Positions 34,083 through 44,169 of a stretch of DNA of 64,000 bases are shown here, in pieces (position 1 is the stretch's first letter; the number at the start of each line of letters is the position of its first letter). This stretch comes from an uncultured Mailhella sp. (lineage in GTDB: Bacteria; Desulfobacterota; Desulfovibrionia; Desulfovibrionales; Desulfovibrionaceae), in the NCBI RefSeq assembly GCF_944324995.1, contig NZ_CALUYL010000001.1, positions 124,001-188,000 on the forward strand. The letters are read 5' to 3'. The translations under genes and the position numbers were made by a program. The notes below the pieces were generated by a model, which worked only from the letters and a program-made list of their open reading frames with translations, searched no databases and had not been told where the DNA came from.

Positions 34083-36746
34083 CTAGTGCGCCTCGCCCCA
34101 GTTGCGGCCGACGCCCGCATCCGCCACCAGCGGCACATGCAGTTCCAGCCCCCAGGCCGAGGTGTCGGTCATGAGCGAGGCCAGGCGCGAAGCCGCGGCT
34201 TCGGCGTTTTCCTCCGGCGCTTCCACAATGAGTTCGTCGTGAATCTGGAGAAGCATTCTCGCCTTCATGCGGCGCAGTTCCCCGTCGTTGTACACGGAGA
34301 GCATGGCCAGCTTGATGAGGTCGGCGGCCGAGCCCTGAATGAGCGTGTTCACGGCCTGCCGCTCCGCGAGCGCCCGGGCCTGACCGCTCTGGGAAAGCAT
34401 GTCCGGCAGCGGACGGCGACGCCCGGAAAGCGTGGTGACGTAGCCGTTTTTGCGGGCCTCCTGCTCCACGGAGTCGAAGAATTCCTTGATGTGCGCAAAG
34501 CGGGCGAAGTAGCGCTCGATGAACATGCGCGCCTCCGAAAGCGGAATGCCGAGATCCTGCCCGAGCTTGCGCGCGCCCATGCCGTAGATGAGGCCGAAGT
34601 TGATGGTCTTGGCCCTGCGGCGCTGATCCGGGCCTATCTGCGCGGGATCGACGTCGAAGAGCAGCGCGGCCGTGCGGGTGTGGATGTCCTCGCCGTTGCG
34701 GAAGGCGGAAAGCAGGGTGGGATCCTGCGAATAGTGGGCGAGCACCCTGAGTTCCACCTGCGAGTAGTCCGCGGAAATGAGCTTCATGCCCGGCCCGGCC
34801 GTGAAGCAGGTGCGCATGCGCCTGCCGAGCTCGCCGCGCACGGGAATATTCTGCAGATTGGGATTGCTGGAGGAAAGGCGTCCCGTGGCCGTGGCCGTCT
34901 GATTGAAGGTGGTGTGAATGCGGCTGTCCGGCCCGGCGAGGCGCGGCAGGGGCTCAAGGTAGGTGGAACGCATTTTTTCCAGCTTGCGGAATTCAAGCAG
35001 GGCGTCCACCACGGGATGCTGCCCGGAAAGCTTTTCGAGCACCGCCTGCGACGTGGAAGCCTGCCCGCCCTTGGTGGACCTGGCCGCCGCAAGGCCCAGC
35101 TTCTTGAAAAGAATCTCTCCTATCTGCTGCGCGGAGCGGATGTTGAACTGCTGCCCCGCCTCCTGATAGATGCGTTCGGTCAGCGCGTCGAGCTCGGTCT
35201 GCACTTCGTCGAGAAAATCCCTGAGCGCGGCCTTGTCGATGGTGATGCCCGCGTTCTCCATGGACACCAGCACCGGAATGAGCGGCATTTCCATGTCGTG
35301 CAGCAGGCGCAGCAGCCCGTCGTGTTCGAGACGCTTCACCATGTCGTCGTAAAGAGAAAGGGCGATGGAGGCCGGGCGCTCCATGGGCAGGCCGCTCTTT
35401 TCCGCATGACGGGCGGAAAGGCTGGGCCAGCCGTAGTCTCTGTCTTCGGGCGCGAGAAGATAGGCGGCAAGGCCGAGATCGAAGCAGCGCGACGGCGAAA
35501 TGGTGCCCCAGGCCGGATGTGCGTGCAGAAGACGCTTCATGTCCGGCGTCACGACAAGGGAGGCGGCGGAAGCCCAGGCCACGAGCGCCCGGGAGTCGCC
35601 GGAATAAAGGCTCTCCTCTACGTCGGAGCCCTTGCGCACGGCCACGCACAGCCCGTGACTCTGCGAACGGTTCACCACGGGCGCAGGCGTGACGGCAACC
35701 ATGAGCCCGGCGCACACGGGCAGACGCGAGGCGTCCTGCACGTCGTCCATGGCCGGAACGGGCGCGGGTTCGTCGAACAGGGAAAGCTGACGCGCCGTGC
35801 GCGCACCAGGCGCGGCTGCGCCGGAAACGTCCTCGGCCTCGCCCTGAAAGGCCACCACGCCCTGACGCATCAGGCTGTCGAGCTCGCGCAGAAGCGAATT
35901 CATTTCAAATTCCCGCAGGAAGGTGCGCGCGTGCTGACGATCCAGCGGCTCCACGGCGAGCTCTTCCAGAGGCTGCGCGCAGCAGTCGGTGTGCAGGCGG
36001 GTGAGCTCCCGGTACAGGAACATGGCCTCTTCGTTGCCTTCGAGCTTCTTGCGGATGGAGGGCGGCACCTCGGCCATGCGGTCGCGCACGTCCTCAAGGC
36101 TGCGGAAGTCGCGGAACAGCTTTTCCGCCGTTTTTTCGCCTATGCCCTTCACGCCGGGCACGTTGTCGGCGGTGTCGCCGATGAGCGCCTGCACGTCCGG
36201 CCACTGGGAAGGTTCAAGACCGGTTTCCGTGCGGAAGGAATCGAGAGTGAGCAGCTTTTCCTCGCGGGAGGCGGGATCCCACATGACCACCTCCGGCGAC
36301 AGGCACTGACGCAGATCCTTGTCCATGCCGATGATGACCACGGGCCGCTCCGAACCGTACTTTGCGGCCAGACTCGCGATGCAGTCGTCGGCCTCGCAGC
36401 CGTCGGACACCAGCACCTTCATGCCGAGCGCCCGCACCAGATTCTGCAAAGGCTCTATCTGCATGACGAGCCCTTCCGGCGCCGGAGGACGGTTGGCCTT
36501 GTAGGCCGGAAAGATGTCGTGCCTGAAATGCTTGCCGTGCCCGTCCATGATGAACACGAAATGCTTCGGCCGCTCCTCGCGCAGCAGCTTGAGCAGCACG
36601 CGCCCCACGATGTGCAGCGCGCCCGTGGGAAAGCCATCGGAACGGGACATGCTGGAATTGGCAAAAAATCCCCGGAACAGAAAGGCGTTGCCGTCCATCA
36701 CGTAGAGGGGTTCTTTGGTAAAGCCGAGGCGCTGCTTCAATGACAT
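34083..36746 (-). CDS. polA: DNA polymerase I, apparently without proofreading
   Basis: The 887-residue enzyme repairs DNA and removes Okazaki primers. The N-terminal 5'-3' nuclease domain (about 1-300) is intact, with DGCEADDCIA, GMDKDL and DTADNVPGVKGIGEKTA. The C-terminal polymerase domain has motif A DYSQVELRVLAH, motif B RRRAKTINFGLIYGM and motif C IHDELIVEAP. In the middle domain the exonuclease I motif Asp-x-Glu is absent and the region is short and divergent, so 3'-5' proofreading is probably lost, as in Thermus and Bacillus PolA. The ATG at 36746 has AGGAG. It is a single gene lying 129 bases upstream of uup on the same strand. Confidence 0.95.
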   Translation of the reverse strand: MSLKQRLGFTKEPLYVMDGNAFLFRGFFANSSMSRSDGFPTGALHIVGRVLLKLLREERPKHFVFIMDGHGKHFRHDIFPAYKANRPPAPEGLVMQIEPLQNLVRALGMKVLVSDGCEADDCIASLAAKYGSERPVVIIGMDKDLRQCLSPEVVMWDPASREEKLLTLDSFRTETGLEPSQWPDVQALIGDTADNVPGVKGIGEKTAEKLFRDFRSLEDVRDRMAEVPPSIRKKLEGNEEAMFLYRELTRLHTDCCAQPLEELAVEPLDRQHARTFLREFEMNSLLRELDSLMRQGVVAFQGEAEDVSGAAAPGARTARQLSLFDEPAPVPAMDDVQDASRLPVCAGLMVAVTPAPVVNRSQSHGLCVAVRKGSDVEESLYSGDSRALVAWASAASLVVTPDMKRLLHAHPAWGTISPSRCFDLGLAAYLLAPEDRDYGWPSLSARHAEKSGLPMERPASIALSLYDDMVKRLEHDGLLRLLHDMEMPLIPVLVSMENAGITIDKAALRDFLDEVQTELDALTERIYQEAGQQFNIRSAQQIGEILFKKLGLAAARSTKGGQASTSQAVLEKLSGQHPVVDALLEFRKLEKMRSTYLEPLPRLAGPDSRIHTTFNQTATATGRLSSSNPNLQNIPVRGELGRRMRTCFTAGPGMKLISADYSQVELRVLAHYSQDPTLLSAFRNGEDIHTRTAALLFDVDPAQIGPDQRRRAKTINFGLIYGMGARKLGQDLGIPLSEARMFIERYFARFAHIKEFFDSVEQEARKNGYVTTLSGRRRPLPDMLSQSGQARALAERQAVNTLIQGSAADLIKLAMLSVYNDGELRRMKARMLLQIHDELIVEAPEENAEAAASRLASLMTDTSAWGLELHVPLVADAGVGRNWGEAH

Positions 36747-37017
36747 GGCGTGCTCCTGAAAAAAGGTCTTCCGCATCCTAGCCTGATGCGCAGGCCGCCG
36801 CAAGTGGCGCGTTTTCGTCTGAAAAACAAGGCGACTTGCGTCGCGCCGCATGCCTTTTCAGCCGTGCGGGCACCAGAGATTGCAGAGCGCAAGGCTTGTC
36901 ATCGGCAGGGAATTTTTATATCGTTGACGTTCCTTTAATAAGGGGAGCAACGGACAGGAACGCCTGCCCGTCCATGTTTCGGTTTTTCCACTTTCAGCCT
37001 ACCTGTCGGGGGTATGT

Positions 37018-39096
37018 ATGACTTTCATTTCTCTGGTAATCGTCTTCGCGTGTGCGGCCTTTGCGCTGTACTACGCCTTCAAGACGGCCAAAAACATCCT
37101 CGCCGCCTCCACCGGCAATGAGGATATGCAGCGTATTGCCGGCGCCATTCAGGAAGGCGCTCAGGCGTACCTCAAGCGTCAGTACCGCACCATCGCCATC
37201 GTGGGCGTGGTTGTCGCCGTGCTGCTGCTTCTGACCATGTCCTTCCTCACCGCTCTCGGCTTCGTGCTCGGCGCCGTGCTCTCCGGCCTCGCCGGCTTCA
37301 TCGGCATGAACGTGTCCGTGCGCGCCAACGTGCGCACCGCCGCTGCTGCGGAACAGGGCATGGTTCCCGCGCTGAACATCTCCTTCCAGTCCGGCGCCAT
37401 CACCGGCATGCTCGTGGTCGGCCTCGGCCTGCTCGGCGTGTCCGTGTACTACGCTCTGCTCGCCATTTTCGGCGTTCCCACCGAAAACATCATGCAGGCC
37501 CTCGTGGCCCTGTCCTTCGGCGCTTCCCTCATCTCCATCTTCGCCCGTCTCGGCGGCGGCATCTTCACCAAGGGCGCCGACGTCGGCGCCGACCTCGTGG
37601 GCAAGGTGGAAGCCGGCATTCCTGAAGACGACCCCCGCAACCCCGCCGTCATCGCCGACAACGTGGGCGACAACGTCGGCGACTGCGCCGGCATGGCCGC
37701 CGACCTCTTTGAAACCTACGCCGTCACCGTGGTGGCCACCATGCTGCTCGCCTCCATCTTCTTCGACGGCGCGCTCCAGACCAAGATGATGATGTTCCCC
37801 CTGCTCATCAGCGGCGTGTGCATCATCGCTTCCGTGCTCGGCACCTTCTTCGTCAAGCTCGGCGACGACCGCAAGATCATGCGCGCTCTGTACAAGGGCC
37901 TCATCGCCACGGCCGTCATCTCCGCCGTGCTCATCGCCCTCGTCACCATGTTCGTGTTCTGGCACGAAGGCGACATGACCATTCAGGGCATCAGCTTCAA
38001 CGGCTTCAGCCTCCTGCTGTGCAGCCTCACCGGCCTCGTCGTCACCGGCCTCATCGTGCTCGTCACCGAGTACTACACCTCCACCTCCTATCGCCCCGTG
38101 CGCAGCATTTCCAAGGCGTCCACCACCGGTCACGGCACCAACGTGATCCAGGGCCTCGCCGTCTCCATGGAAGCCTGCGCCGCGCCCGTCGTCATCATCT
38201 GCGCGGGCATCCTCTTCGCCTACACCCAGGCCGGTCTGTTCGGCATCTCCCTTGCCGCCACCACCATGCTCGCCCTCGCCGGCATGATCGTCGCCCTCGA
38301 CGCCTACGGCCCCGTGACCGACAACGCCGGCGGCATCGCCGAAATGTCCGGTCTGCCTGAAGACATCCGCGAAACCACCGACGCCCTCGACGCCGTGGGC
38401 AACACCACCAAGGCCGTCACCAAGGGCTACGCCATCGGTTCCGCCGCTCTGGCCGCCCTCGTGCTCTTCGCTTCCTACACCGAAGACCTGAGCCGCTACT
38501 TCCCCAACCTCGACGTGACCTTCGCCCTGCAGGATCCCTACGTGCTGGTCGGCCTGTTCATCGGCGGCCTGCTCCCCTACCTGTTCGGCTCCATGGGCAT
38601 GAAGGCCGTAGGCCGCGCCGGCGCCGCCGTCGTGGTTGAAGTGCGCCGTCAGTTCCACAACATCCCCGGCATCATGGAAGGCACCGGCAAGCCCGACTAC
38701 AGCGCCTGCGTGGACATGCTCACCCGCTCCGCCATCAAGGAAATGATCGTTCCTTCCCTGCTGCCCGTGCTCGCCCCCGTGGTCGTGTACTACGTCATCA
38801 AGGCCTGCGGCGGACAGGCTGCCGCCTTCGCCTCCCTCGGCGCCATGCTCATGGGCACCATCGTCACCGGTCTGTTCGTGGCCATCTCCATGACCTCCGG
38901 CGGCGGCGCGTGGGACAACGCCAAGAAGTACATCGAAGAAGGCAACTTCGGCGGCAAGGGCTCCGAAGCCCACAAGGCCGCCGTGACCGGCGACACCGTC
39001 GGCGACCCCTACAAGGACACCGCCGGCCCCGCCGTCAACCCCATGATCAAGATCATCAACATCGTTGCCCTGCTTCTCCTGCAGGCCCTTGCCTAA
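37018..39096 (+). CDS. hppA: Membrane proton-pumping pyrophosphatase, K+-independent type
   Basis: The 692-residue protein hydrolyses pyrophosphate and pumps H+ (in some subfamilies Na+) across the inner membrane. About 16 hydrophobic spans are present. The active site is clear in [21 protein letters not shown] followed by [21 protein letters not shown]. The subclass marker reads [16 protein letters not shown], with Lys and Thr at the two key positions, which indicates the K+-independent group. Such enzymes are usually H+ pumps. In an anaerobe this recovers energy from the pyrophosphate released by biosynthesis and activation steps. A GGGGGT element precedes the ATG. Two large hairpins follow the gene. 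Confidence 0.95.
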   Translation: MTFISLVIVFACAAFALYYAFKTAKNILAASTGNEDMQRIAGAIQEGAQAYLKRQYRTIAIVGVVVAVLLLLTMSFLTALGFVLGAVLSGLAGFIGMNVSVRANVRTAAAAEQGMVPALNISFQSGAITGMLVVGLGLLGVSVYYALLAIFGVPTENIMQALVALSFGASLISIFARLGGGIFTKGADVGADLVGKVEAGIPEDDPRNPAVIADNVGDNVGDCAGMAADLFETYAVTVVATMLLASIFFDGALQTKMMMFPLLISGVCIIASVLGTFFVKLGDDRKIMRALYKGLIATAVISAVLIALVTMFVFWHEGDMTIQGISFNGFSLLLCSLTGLVVTGLIVLVTEYYTSTSYRPVRSISKASTTGHGTNVIQGLAVSMEACAAPVVIICAGILFAYTQAGLFGISLAATTMLALAGMIVALDAYGPVTDNAGGIAEMSGLPEDIRETTDALDAVGNTTKAVTKGYAIGSAALAALVLFASYTEDLSRYFPNLDVTFALQDPYVLVGLFIGGLLPYLFGSMGMKAVGRAGAAVVVEVRRQFHNIPGIMEGTGKPDYSACVDMLTRSAIKEMIVPSLLPVLAPVVVYYVIKACGGQAAAFASLGAMLMGTIVTGLFVAISMTSGGGAWDNAKKYIEEGNFGGKGSEAHKAAVTGDTVGDPYKDTAGPAVNPMIKIINIVALLLLQALA

Positions 39097-39105
39097 ACGT
39101 TGAAC

Positions 39106-39177
39106 GGGGGCGGATCTTCCGCCCCCGAGCGCAAAAGAGAAAGCCGCGGCCCGTCCGCGGCTTTCTCTTTTGCGCTC
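39106..39177 (+). terminator. Tandem hairpins after hppA, the second with a perfect 23-base-pair stem
   Basis: Hairpin 1 is GGGGGCGGA/TCCGCCCCC at 39106-39126. Hairpin 2 follows immediately: 23 bases at 39127-39149, starting GAGCGCAAAAGAG, pair perfectly with 39155-39177 over a five-base loop. The inner part contains CTTTCTCTTTT. The pair probably terminates hppA and insulates the next gene. Confidence 0.8.
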
Positions 39178-39341
39178 TCGCCCCTCAAAATAAAAAAAGA
39201 CACATCATTTTTCGCCGTTTCACGCCGCCTTTGCGGGAGGGCGCCGCAGCCTCCCTGCCGCCCCTCCCGCAAAGGTGCGCTCCAAAACATCCGCCGCGCG
39301 TTGCGGCCTGCGCCCCGGGCGCCAAGCATCCAAGGAGTCCC

Positions 39342-40514
39342 ATGAAAGCCATCGTTTCCAGCGTGTCAGGCAATACGCGCATGTATTTCTTCCTCTTTCT
39401 GCTCACCTTGGGCAGCACGATAGGCCTTCAGGGCTCATCCCTTCTCTACACCAACTACGCCGTGGAAGTCGGCGGCTTTTCCGCCGCGGACAACGGCTTC
39501 GTCGTGGCCCTGCGCGAAGTGCCGGGATTCCTCTGCTTTCTCGTGGCGCCGCTCATGCTCATCATGCGCGAACACAGGCTCTGCGTGCTCTCCGTCGTCG
39601 TCTGCGGCGTGGGCACGGCCGTCATCGGCATGTTCTCCTCCTTCTGGGGCATCGCGGGCGCGGTGTTCGTCATGTCGGCGGGCTATCACTTCTTCGAGAC
39701 CATCAATCAGTCGCTCATGATCCAGTACTACGACCTCGCCAGCACCCCCCTCATCATGGGACGCATGCGCGGTCTCGCCGCGGGCGGCAGTCTCGCCGTT
39801 TCGCTGCTCGTCTTTTTCGGATCCGGGCATCTTTCCTACGAAGCCATGTTCGCGCTCATGGGCGCGGTCGTCGTGGCCCTCGGTGCGGCGTGCCTGTTCT
39901 TCGATCCGTCCAGCCCCAGAGTCGCCCCCCAGAAAAAAGGCATGGTCTTCTGCTCGCGCTACTGGCTCTTCTACGCGCTCACCCTGCTCATGGGCGGCCG
40001 CAGGCAGATCTTCACCGTGTTCTCCCTGTTCCTGCTCGTGGAAAAGTTCGGCTTCTCCGTGCGCACGGTGGCCATTCTCTACATGGTGAACTACGCGGTG
40101 AACTGGTTCTTCAATCCCCTCATCGGCCGCATCATCAACCGCATCGGCGAACGCCGCCTCCTCACCATCGAATACACCTCCGCCTTCTTCATCTTTCTCG
40201 GCTACGCCTGGACAGACAGCGCCCTTCTCGCCGGCATCATGTATGTGCTCGACAGCCTGACCTTCAACTTCGCCATCGCCGTGCGCACCTTCTTCCAGAA
40301 AATCGCCGATCCCTCCGACGTGGCCCCCAGCATGGGCCTTGCCCAGACCATCAACCACATCGCCGCCGTGCTCATTCCGCCCCTCGGCGGCTGGCTTTGG
40401 GTGACCTTCGGCTATCAGCTGCCCTTCTACTGCGGCATGGGCCTCACGGTGCTCTCTCTGCTGCTCATTCAGTTCATGGACAGGGAAATAGCCCGGGCCA
40501 GAAACAGAGCCTGA
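39342..40514 (+). CDS. Major facilitator superfamily permease
   Basis: The 390-residue protein has about 11-12 membrane spans in two halves joined by a basic linker (about residues 185-200). It has MFS-like loops such as GRIINRIGERR in the second half, corresponding to motif A. The ATG at 39342 follows AAGGAG; the open frame continues far upstream into hppA but only by chance. The substrate is not evident: no drug- or sugar-specific motif stands out. It is separated from hppA by strong hairpins and from nikR by 133 bases, so it is probably a separate unit. Confidence 0.85.
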   Translation: MKAIVSSVSGNTRMYFFLFLLTLGSTIGLQGSSLLYTNYAVEVGGFSAADNGFVVALREVPGFLCFLVAPLMLIMREHRLCVLSVVVCGVGTAVIGMFSSFWGIAGAVFVMSAGYHFFETINQSLMIQYYDLASTPLIMGRMRGLAAGGSLAVSLLVFFGSGHLSYEAMFALMGAVVVALGAACLFFDPSSPRVAPQKKGMVFCSRYWLFYALTLLMGGRRQIFTVFSLFLLVEKFGFSVRTVAILYMVNYAVNWFFNPLIGRIINRIGERRLLTIEYTSAFFIFLGYAWTDSALLAGIMYVLDSLTFNFAIAVRTFFQKIADPSDVAPSMGLAQTINHIAAVLIPPLGGWLWVTFGYQLPFYCGMGLTVLSLLLIQFMDREIARARNRA

Positions 40515-40647
40515 GCCGGTTTCCGCAAAGCCTGCCCGAAACGAAGCCCGAGCGGGCAACGTACTCGCGCCGACGCGCCGTTCATAAACGCTTGAGGCTC
40601 AGGCCGCGCTGGTGTACGCTTCAAAAAGCATTCAACCGGGAGAAAAC

Positions 40648-41097
40648 ATGAGCGAAGTGGTACGTTTTGGAGTTTCGCTGGAGCGCGACCTGCTCACGGC
40701 CTTTGACCGTCACAGCGAGCGCAAGGGGTTTGCCAACCGTTCAGAGGCGCTGCGTCACTGCATACGCCGCGAGCTGTCGGAAGAAATCGTTTCCGATCCC
40801 GACGCGCCCGTGGCCGGCGTGCTCACGCTGGTGTACGATCATCACGACAACGACCTGCCCGGCCGTCTCACCTCCCTGCAACACGAAGCGCACGGCCTGG
40901 TGCTCGCCACCATGCACGTGCATCTCGACGAACATCACTGTCTGGAAACCATGGCCCTGCGCGGGCCCGCCGCGGCCGTGAACGAACTGGCCGACAGGCT
41001 CCGCTCCTCGCGCGGCGTGCTGCAGAGCTCCTGCGCCCTCACCGCCATCGAAGCCGCGCCCGAGCACCATGTCTTCCACGACCATGCCCATAAATAA
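40648..41097 (+). CDS. nikR: NikR-family nickel-responsive regulator
   Basis: The 149-residue protein has a ribbon-helix-helix DNA-binding domain at the N-terminus (VRFGVSLERDLLTAFDRHSE..NRSEALRH) and a C-terminal ACT-like metal domain. The nickel ligands of NikR are present in MHVHLDEHHCLE (residues about 91-102). An extra His-rich tail, EHHVFHDHAHK, closes the protein. NikR represses nickel uptake or nickel-enzyme genes when Ni2+ is bound. Its ribosome site is GGGAGA. The folE2 gene starts nine bases after the stop, so the two genes form an operon. No NikR target operator was identified. Confidence 0.93.
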   Translation: MSEVVRFGVSLERDLLTAFDRHSERKGFANRSEALRHCIRRELSEEIVSDPDAPVAGVLTLVYDHHDNDLPGRLTSLQHEAHGLVLATMHVHLDEHHCLETMALRGPAAAVNELADRLRSSRGVLQSSCALTAIEAAPEHHVFHDHAHK

Positions 41098-41106
41098 GGA
41101 TCACGC

Positions 41107-41934
41107 ATGAGCACAATTTCGGAATCCGGCGCGCCCCTCACGGACGTACAGAGCAGCCCCTCCAGCGTGGCGCTCGACATCGACCGCGTCGGCGTCAAGC
41201 ATGTGGAACTGCCCCTGGTGGTGAAGGACAGAGACAAGGGCCGCCAGCACACCGTGGCCAGCGTCGACATGGGGGTCGATCTTCCGGCCGCCTACAAGGG
41301 CACGCACATGAGCCGCTTTGTGGAAGCCCTGGAAAACTGGCGCGAGGCCAGCGCCGAAGAGCTGGACTACACGTCCATGAAGCGCCTGCTTTCCGACGTG
41401 CTCACCCGCCTGAACGCCCACAGAGCCTACGCAAGATTCAGCTTTCCCTATTTCCGCACCCGCCGCGCGCCCGTTTCCGGGCAGGCCGCGCCCGTGCGCT
41501 ATCGGTGCCGCCTCACCGGCGAACTGGAACAGGGACAGGAAGGCCCACGCTTCCTGCTGGAGCTCGAAGTGCCCGTGACCACCGTGTGCCCCTGCTCCAA
41601 GGCCATCAGCCGCGCCGGAGCCCACGGTCAGCGCGCCATGGTGCGCATGGGCATACGCATGAGCCGCTTCGAGTGGCTGGAAGGCTTCATCGACATTGCC
41701 GAGGAATCCGGTTCCGCGCCCATCTACACGCTGCTGAAAAGACCCGATGAAAAATTCGTGACCGAACAGGCCTACGACAACGCCCTCTTCGTGGAAGACG
41801 TGGTGCGCAACGTGGCCACCAAGCTCGAACAGCACGCCCACGTCACCTGGTTCCGCGTGGAAGTCGAAAGCGAGGAATCCATTCACGGCCACAACGCCTT
41901 TGCAAGCATAGAGCGCTCCGTAACCAGAGCCTGA
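41107..41934 (+). CDS. folE2: GTP cyclohydrolase IB (FolE2)
   Basis: FolE2 converts GTP to 7,8-dihydroneopterin triphosphate, the first step of folate and related pterin synthesis. It replaces the zinc enzyme FolE and can use other divalent metals. The 275-residue protein has the family segments [19 protein letters not shown] (metal Cys) and [17 protein letters not shown] (Glu and His at the end). The N-terminal 30 residues are variable. It is encoded directly downstream of nikR and is followed by a terminator. No other folate gene is near. Confidence 0.95.
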   Translation: MSTISESGAPLTDVQSSPSSVALDIDRVGVKHVELPLVVKDRDKGRQHTVASVDMGVDLPAAYKGTHMSRFVEALENWREASAEELDYTSMKRLLSDVLTRLNAHRAYARFSFPYFRTRRAPVSGQAAPVRYRCRLTGELEQGQEGPRFLLELEVPVTTVCPCSKAISRAGAHGQRAMVRMGIRMSRFEWLEGFIDIAEESGSAPIYTLLKRPDEKFVTEQAYDNALFVEDVVRNVATKLEQHAHVTWFRVEVESEESIHGHNAFASIERSVTRA

Positions 41935-41943
41935 CACCTCTCT

Positions 41944-41972
41944 CCCGCAAAAAGACGCGGGGGAATTTTTTT
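41944..41972 (+). terminator. Terminator of nikR-folE2
   Basis: CCCGC (41944-41948) pairs with GCGGG (41957-41961) over an AAAAAGAC loop and is followed by AATTTTTTT. Confidence 0.75.
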
Positions 41973-42311
41973 GATTTTATTTTTTTAAAAAACGGACTAT
42001 GCTCCCATAAAACGGCATTTCCACAACCTCTCCTCAACGAGGCGTCTCATGAGAACCTGTCACGCACACAAGTCAGCCGGCGGCGGTCTGATCCCGCCAT
42101 GGCGTCGTCATGCGTCTGAAAGCGTTCTCCTTCTGCACGGCTTCTCCGTCCGGCAGCCCCGCTGAGGCTTCGTCGCCGATTTTCCTCCGGGCCCCTTCCG
42201 CCGACGGCCCGCCCCTTTCAGAAGCAGCGCCTTCTCTTCCGCCCCTTGTCCCGGTCTGCATCCGGGCTCTCCGGCAATATGCCGACACTTCCTTTTCCCC
42301 GAGTATCTACC

Positions 42312-43844
42312 GTGAGCGACTATCAGATCTTCATATACATCGCCATTGCCATTTATCTGCTTCTCATGCTCTACATCGGCCTCATCTGCGCCAAACGCAA
42401 CAGCAACGCCCATGAATACTATCTGGGCGGCCGCAAAATGGGCCCCATCGTCACCGCCATGAGCGCGGAAGCCTCCGACATGTCCTCCTGGCTGCTCATG
42501 GGCCTGCCGGGACTCGCCCTGTTCACCGGCATCGCCGAACCCGGATGGACCGCCATCGGCCTGGCCATCGGCACCTATCTGAACTGGCTCATCGTGGCGC
42601 GCCGCCTGCGCGTGTACAGCGAAAAAATCCACGCCATCACCATTCCCGACTTCTTCGCCCGCCGCTTCCATGACTCCAGCAGTCTGCTCGTCGGCATCTC
42701 GGCGCTCATCATCGTCATCTTCTTCATTCCCTACACCGCCGCCGGTTTCGCTTCCTGCGGCAAGCTCTTCTCCACGCTCTGCGGCCTCGACTACGTCACG
42801 GGCATGCTCATCGGCACCGTGGTCATCGCAGGCTACACCATCCTCGGCGGATTCCTGGCCGCCTCCATGACCGACCTCGTGCAGTCCATCATCATGACGC
42901 TCGCGCTCTTCATCATCGTGGCCTTCGGCATCCACATGGCCGGAGGCTGGGACGCCGTGAAGGCCTCCGCCAGCCTCGAAGGCTACATCAGCCTCTCGCA
43001 CGCCACCAACGTGGTGACCCACGAAATTTCGGAATACGGCACCCTCACCATCTTCTCCACCCTGGCCTGGGGCCTCGGCTACTTCGGCATGCCCCACATT
43101 CTGCTGCGCTTCATGGCCATCCGCGACGAAAACGAAATCGCCATCTCCCGCCGCATCGGCTCCACCTGGGTGGTCATCGCCATGGGCTGCGCCATCTTCA
43201 TCGGCGTCATCGGCTACGCCATGATTCAGGCCGGAGCCCTCGCCCCCTACCAAACCGGCTCCGACGCCGAAACCATCATCATCAAGATCAGCAGCCTGCT
43301 GAGCTCCTTCGGCGTCGTGCCCGCGTTCATGGCCGGCCTCGTGCTCGCCGGCATTCTGGCCAGCACCATGTCCACGGCTTCCGGTCAGCTCCTCGCCGCT
43401 GCCTCCAGCGTGTCGGAAAACCTCTTCAAGGGCGTGTTCCACATCCAGATGACCGACCGCTCCACCATGCTTTCGGCCCGCGGCACCGTGCTCCTCATTT
43501 CCATCATCGGCACCGTCATCGCCTGCGATCCGGAAAGCTCCATCTTCCAGATCGTGTCCTTCGCCTGGGCGGGCTTCGGCGCGTCCTTCGGCCCGGTCAT
43601 GCTCTTCGCCCTGTTCTGGCGGCGCTGCAACCGCTGGGGCGCGCTCTCCGGCATGGCCGCCGGCGGCGTCATGGTCTTTGTGTGGAAGTACCTCGTCAAG
43701 CCTCTCGGCGGCGTGTGGGGCATCTATGAACTGCTGCCCGCCTTCCTCGTGGCCTGCGCCGTCATCGTCGTGGTGAGCCTGCTCACCGCCAAGCCCGACG
43801 AGAACATGCTCAAGGACTTCGACGCCGTGAACAAAGCGAAATAA
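42312..43844 (+). CDS. putP: PutP-like sodium/proline symporter
   Basis: The 510-residue membrane protein of the SSS family resembles PutP closely. The loop after TM1 reads YYLGGRKMGPIVTAMSAEASDMSSWLLMGLPG, counterpart of the PutP segment that holds the Na+-site residues, and RLRVYSE follows TM3. Thirteen spans are expected. The start is uncertain. The GTG at 42312 gives the family-typical N-terminus SDYQIFIYI. The ATG at 42279 adds eleven residues, and neither has a strong ribosome site. The likely substrate is L-proline, judged from family resemblance. The gene is a single unit between two terminators. Confidence 0.85.
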   Translation: MSDYQIFIYIAIAIYLLLMLYIGLICAKRNSNAHEYYLGGRKMGPIVTAMSAEASDMSSWLLMGLPGLALFTGIAEPGWTAIGLAIGTYLNWLIVARRLRVYSEKIHAITIPDFFARRFHDSSSLLVGISALIIVIFFIPYTAAGFASCGKLFSTLCGLDYVTGMLIGTVVIAGYTILGGFLAASMTDLVQSIIMTLALFIIVAFGIHMAGGWDAVKASASLEGYISLSHATNVVTHEISEYGTLTIFSTLAWGLGYFGMPHILLRFMAIRDENEIAISRRIGSTWVVIAMGCAIFIGVIGYAMIQAGALAPYQTGSDAETIIIKISSLLSSFGVVPAFMAGLVLAGILASTMSTASGQLLAAASSVSENLFKGVFHIQMTDRSTMLSARGTVLLISIIGTVIACDPESSIFQIVSFAWAGFGASFGPVMLFALFWRRCNRWGALSGMAAGGVMVFVWKYLVKPLGGVWGIYELLPAFLVACAVIVVVSLLTAKPDENMLKDFDAVNKAK

Positions 43845-43865
43845 CGATCCCCAAATCTGCATCAA

Positions 43866-43905
43866 GGAAGGGCCGCCGGATACATCCGACGGCCCTTCCT
43901 TTCGT
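43866..43905 (+). terminator. Terminator of the putP-like gene
   Basis: GGAAGGGCCG (43866-43875) pairs perfectly with CGGCCCTTCC (43890-43899), with an inner pairing, and TTTCGTTC follows. It lies in the 325-base gap between convergent putP and ppsA; I see no gene in that gap. Confidence 0.8.
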
Positions 43906-44011
43906 TCTCCGGGCAAATTCTGCGGGAGCGCAACGCTCTGCCCGTCTCTTTCCTGTTTCGAGCGGAAACGCCCTCTCAGAGCGTTTTTCCGCCCTGCTCT
44001 TCTCCGGCGCC

Positions 44012-44047
44012 AAAACAGAAAGCCGACCCCCGGGAGCAGAGGTCGGC
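44012..44047 (-). terminator. Terminator of ppsA
   Basis: On the minus strand GCCGACC (44047-44041) pairs with GGTCGGC (44028-44022), and TTTCTGTTTT follows. It is 122 bases after the ppsA stop. Confidence 0.7.
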
Positions 44048-44169
44048 CGTCTGAGAAGGCGGGAGAAACGCCGATGCCCGCCGTGGTGCGGAGCCGTTTG
44101 CGCCTTGCGGCGCAGCGCCTGCTCCGGGCGCTCGGGCGGAGCGCGAACGCCCCGCCCGGACAGGATTCC

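Noticed and set aside
31755-36743. A 1662-codon open frame on the plus strand, antisense to uup and polA
   Set aside because: It is the mirror of two well-supported genes in GC-rich DNA with few stops. The protein is His/Arg/Ala/Gly-rich without domains and has no ribosome site.
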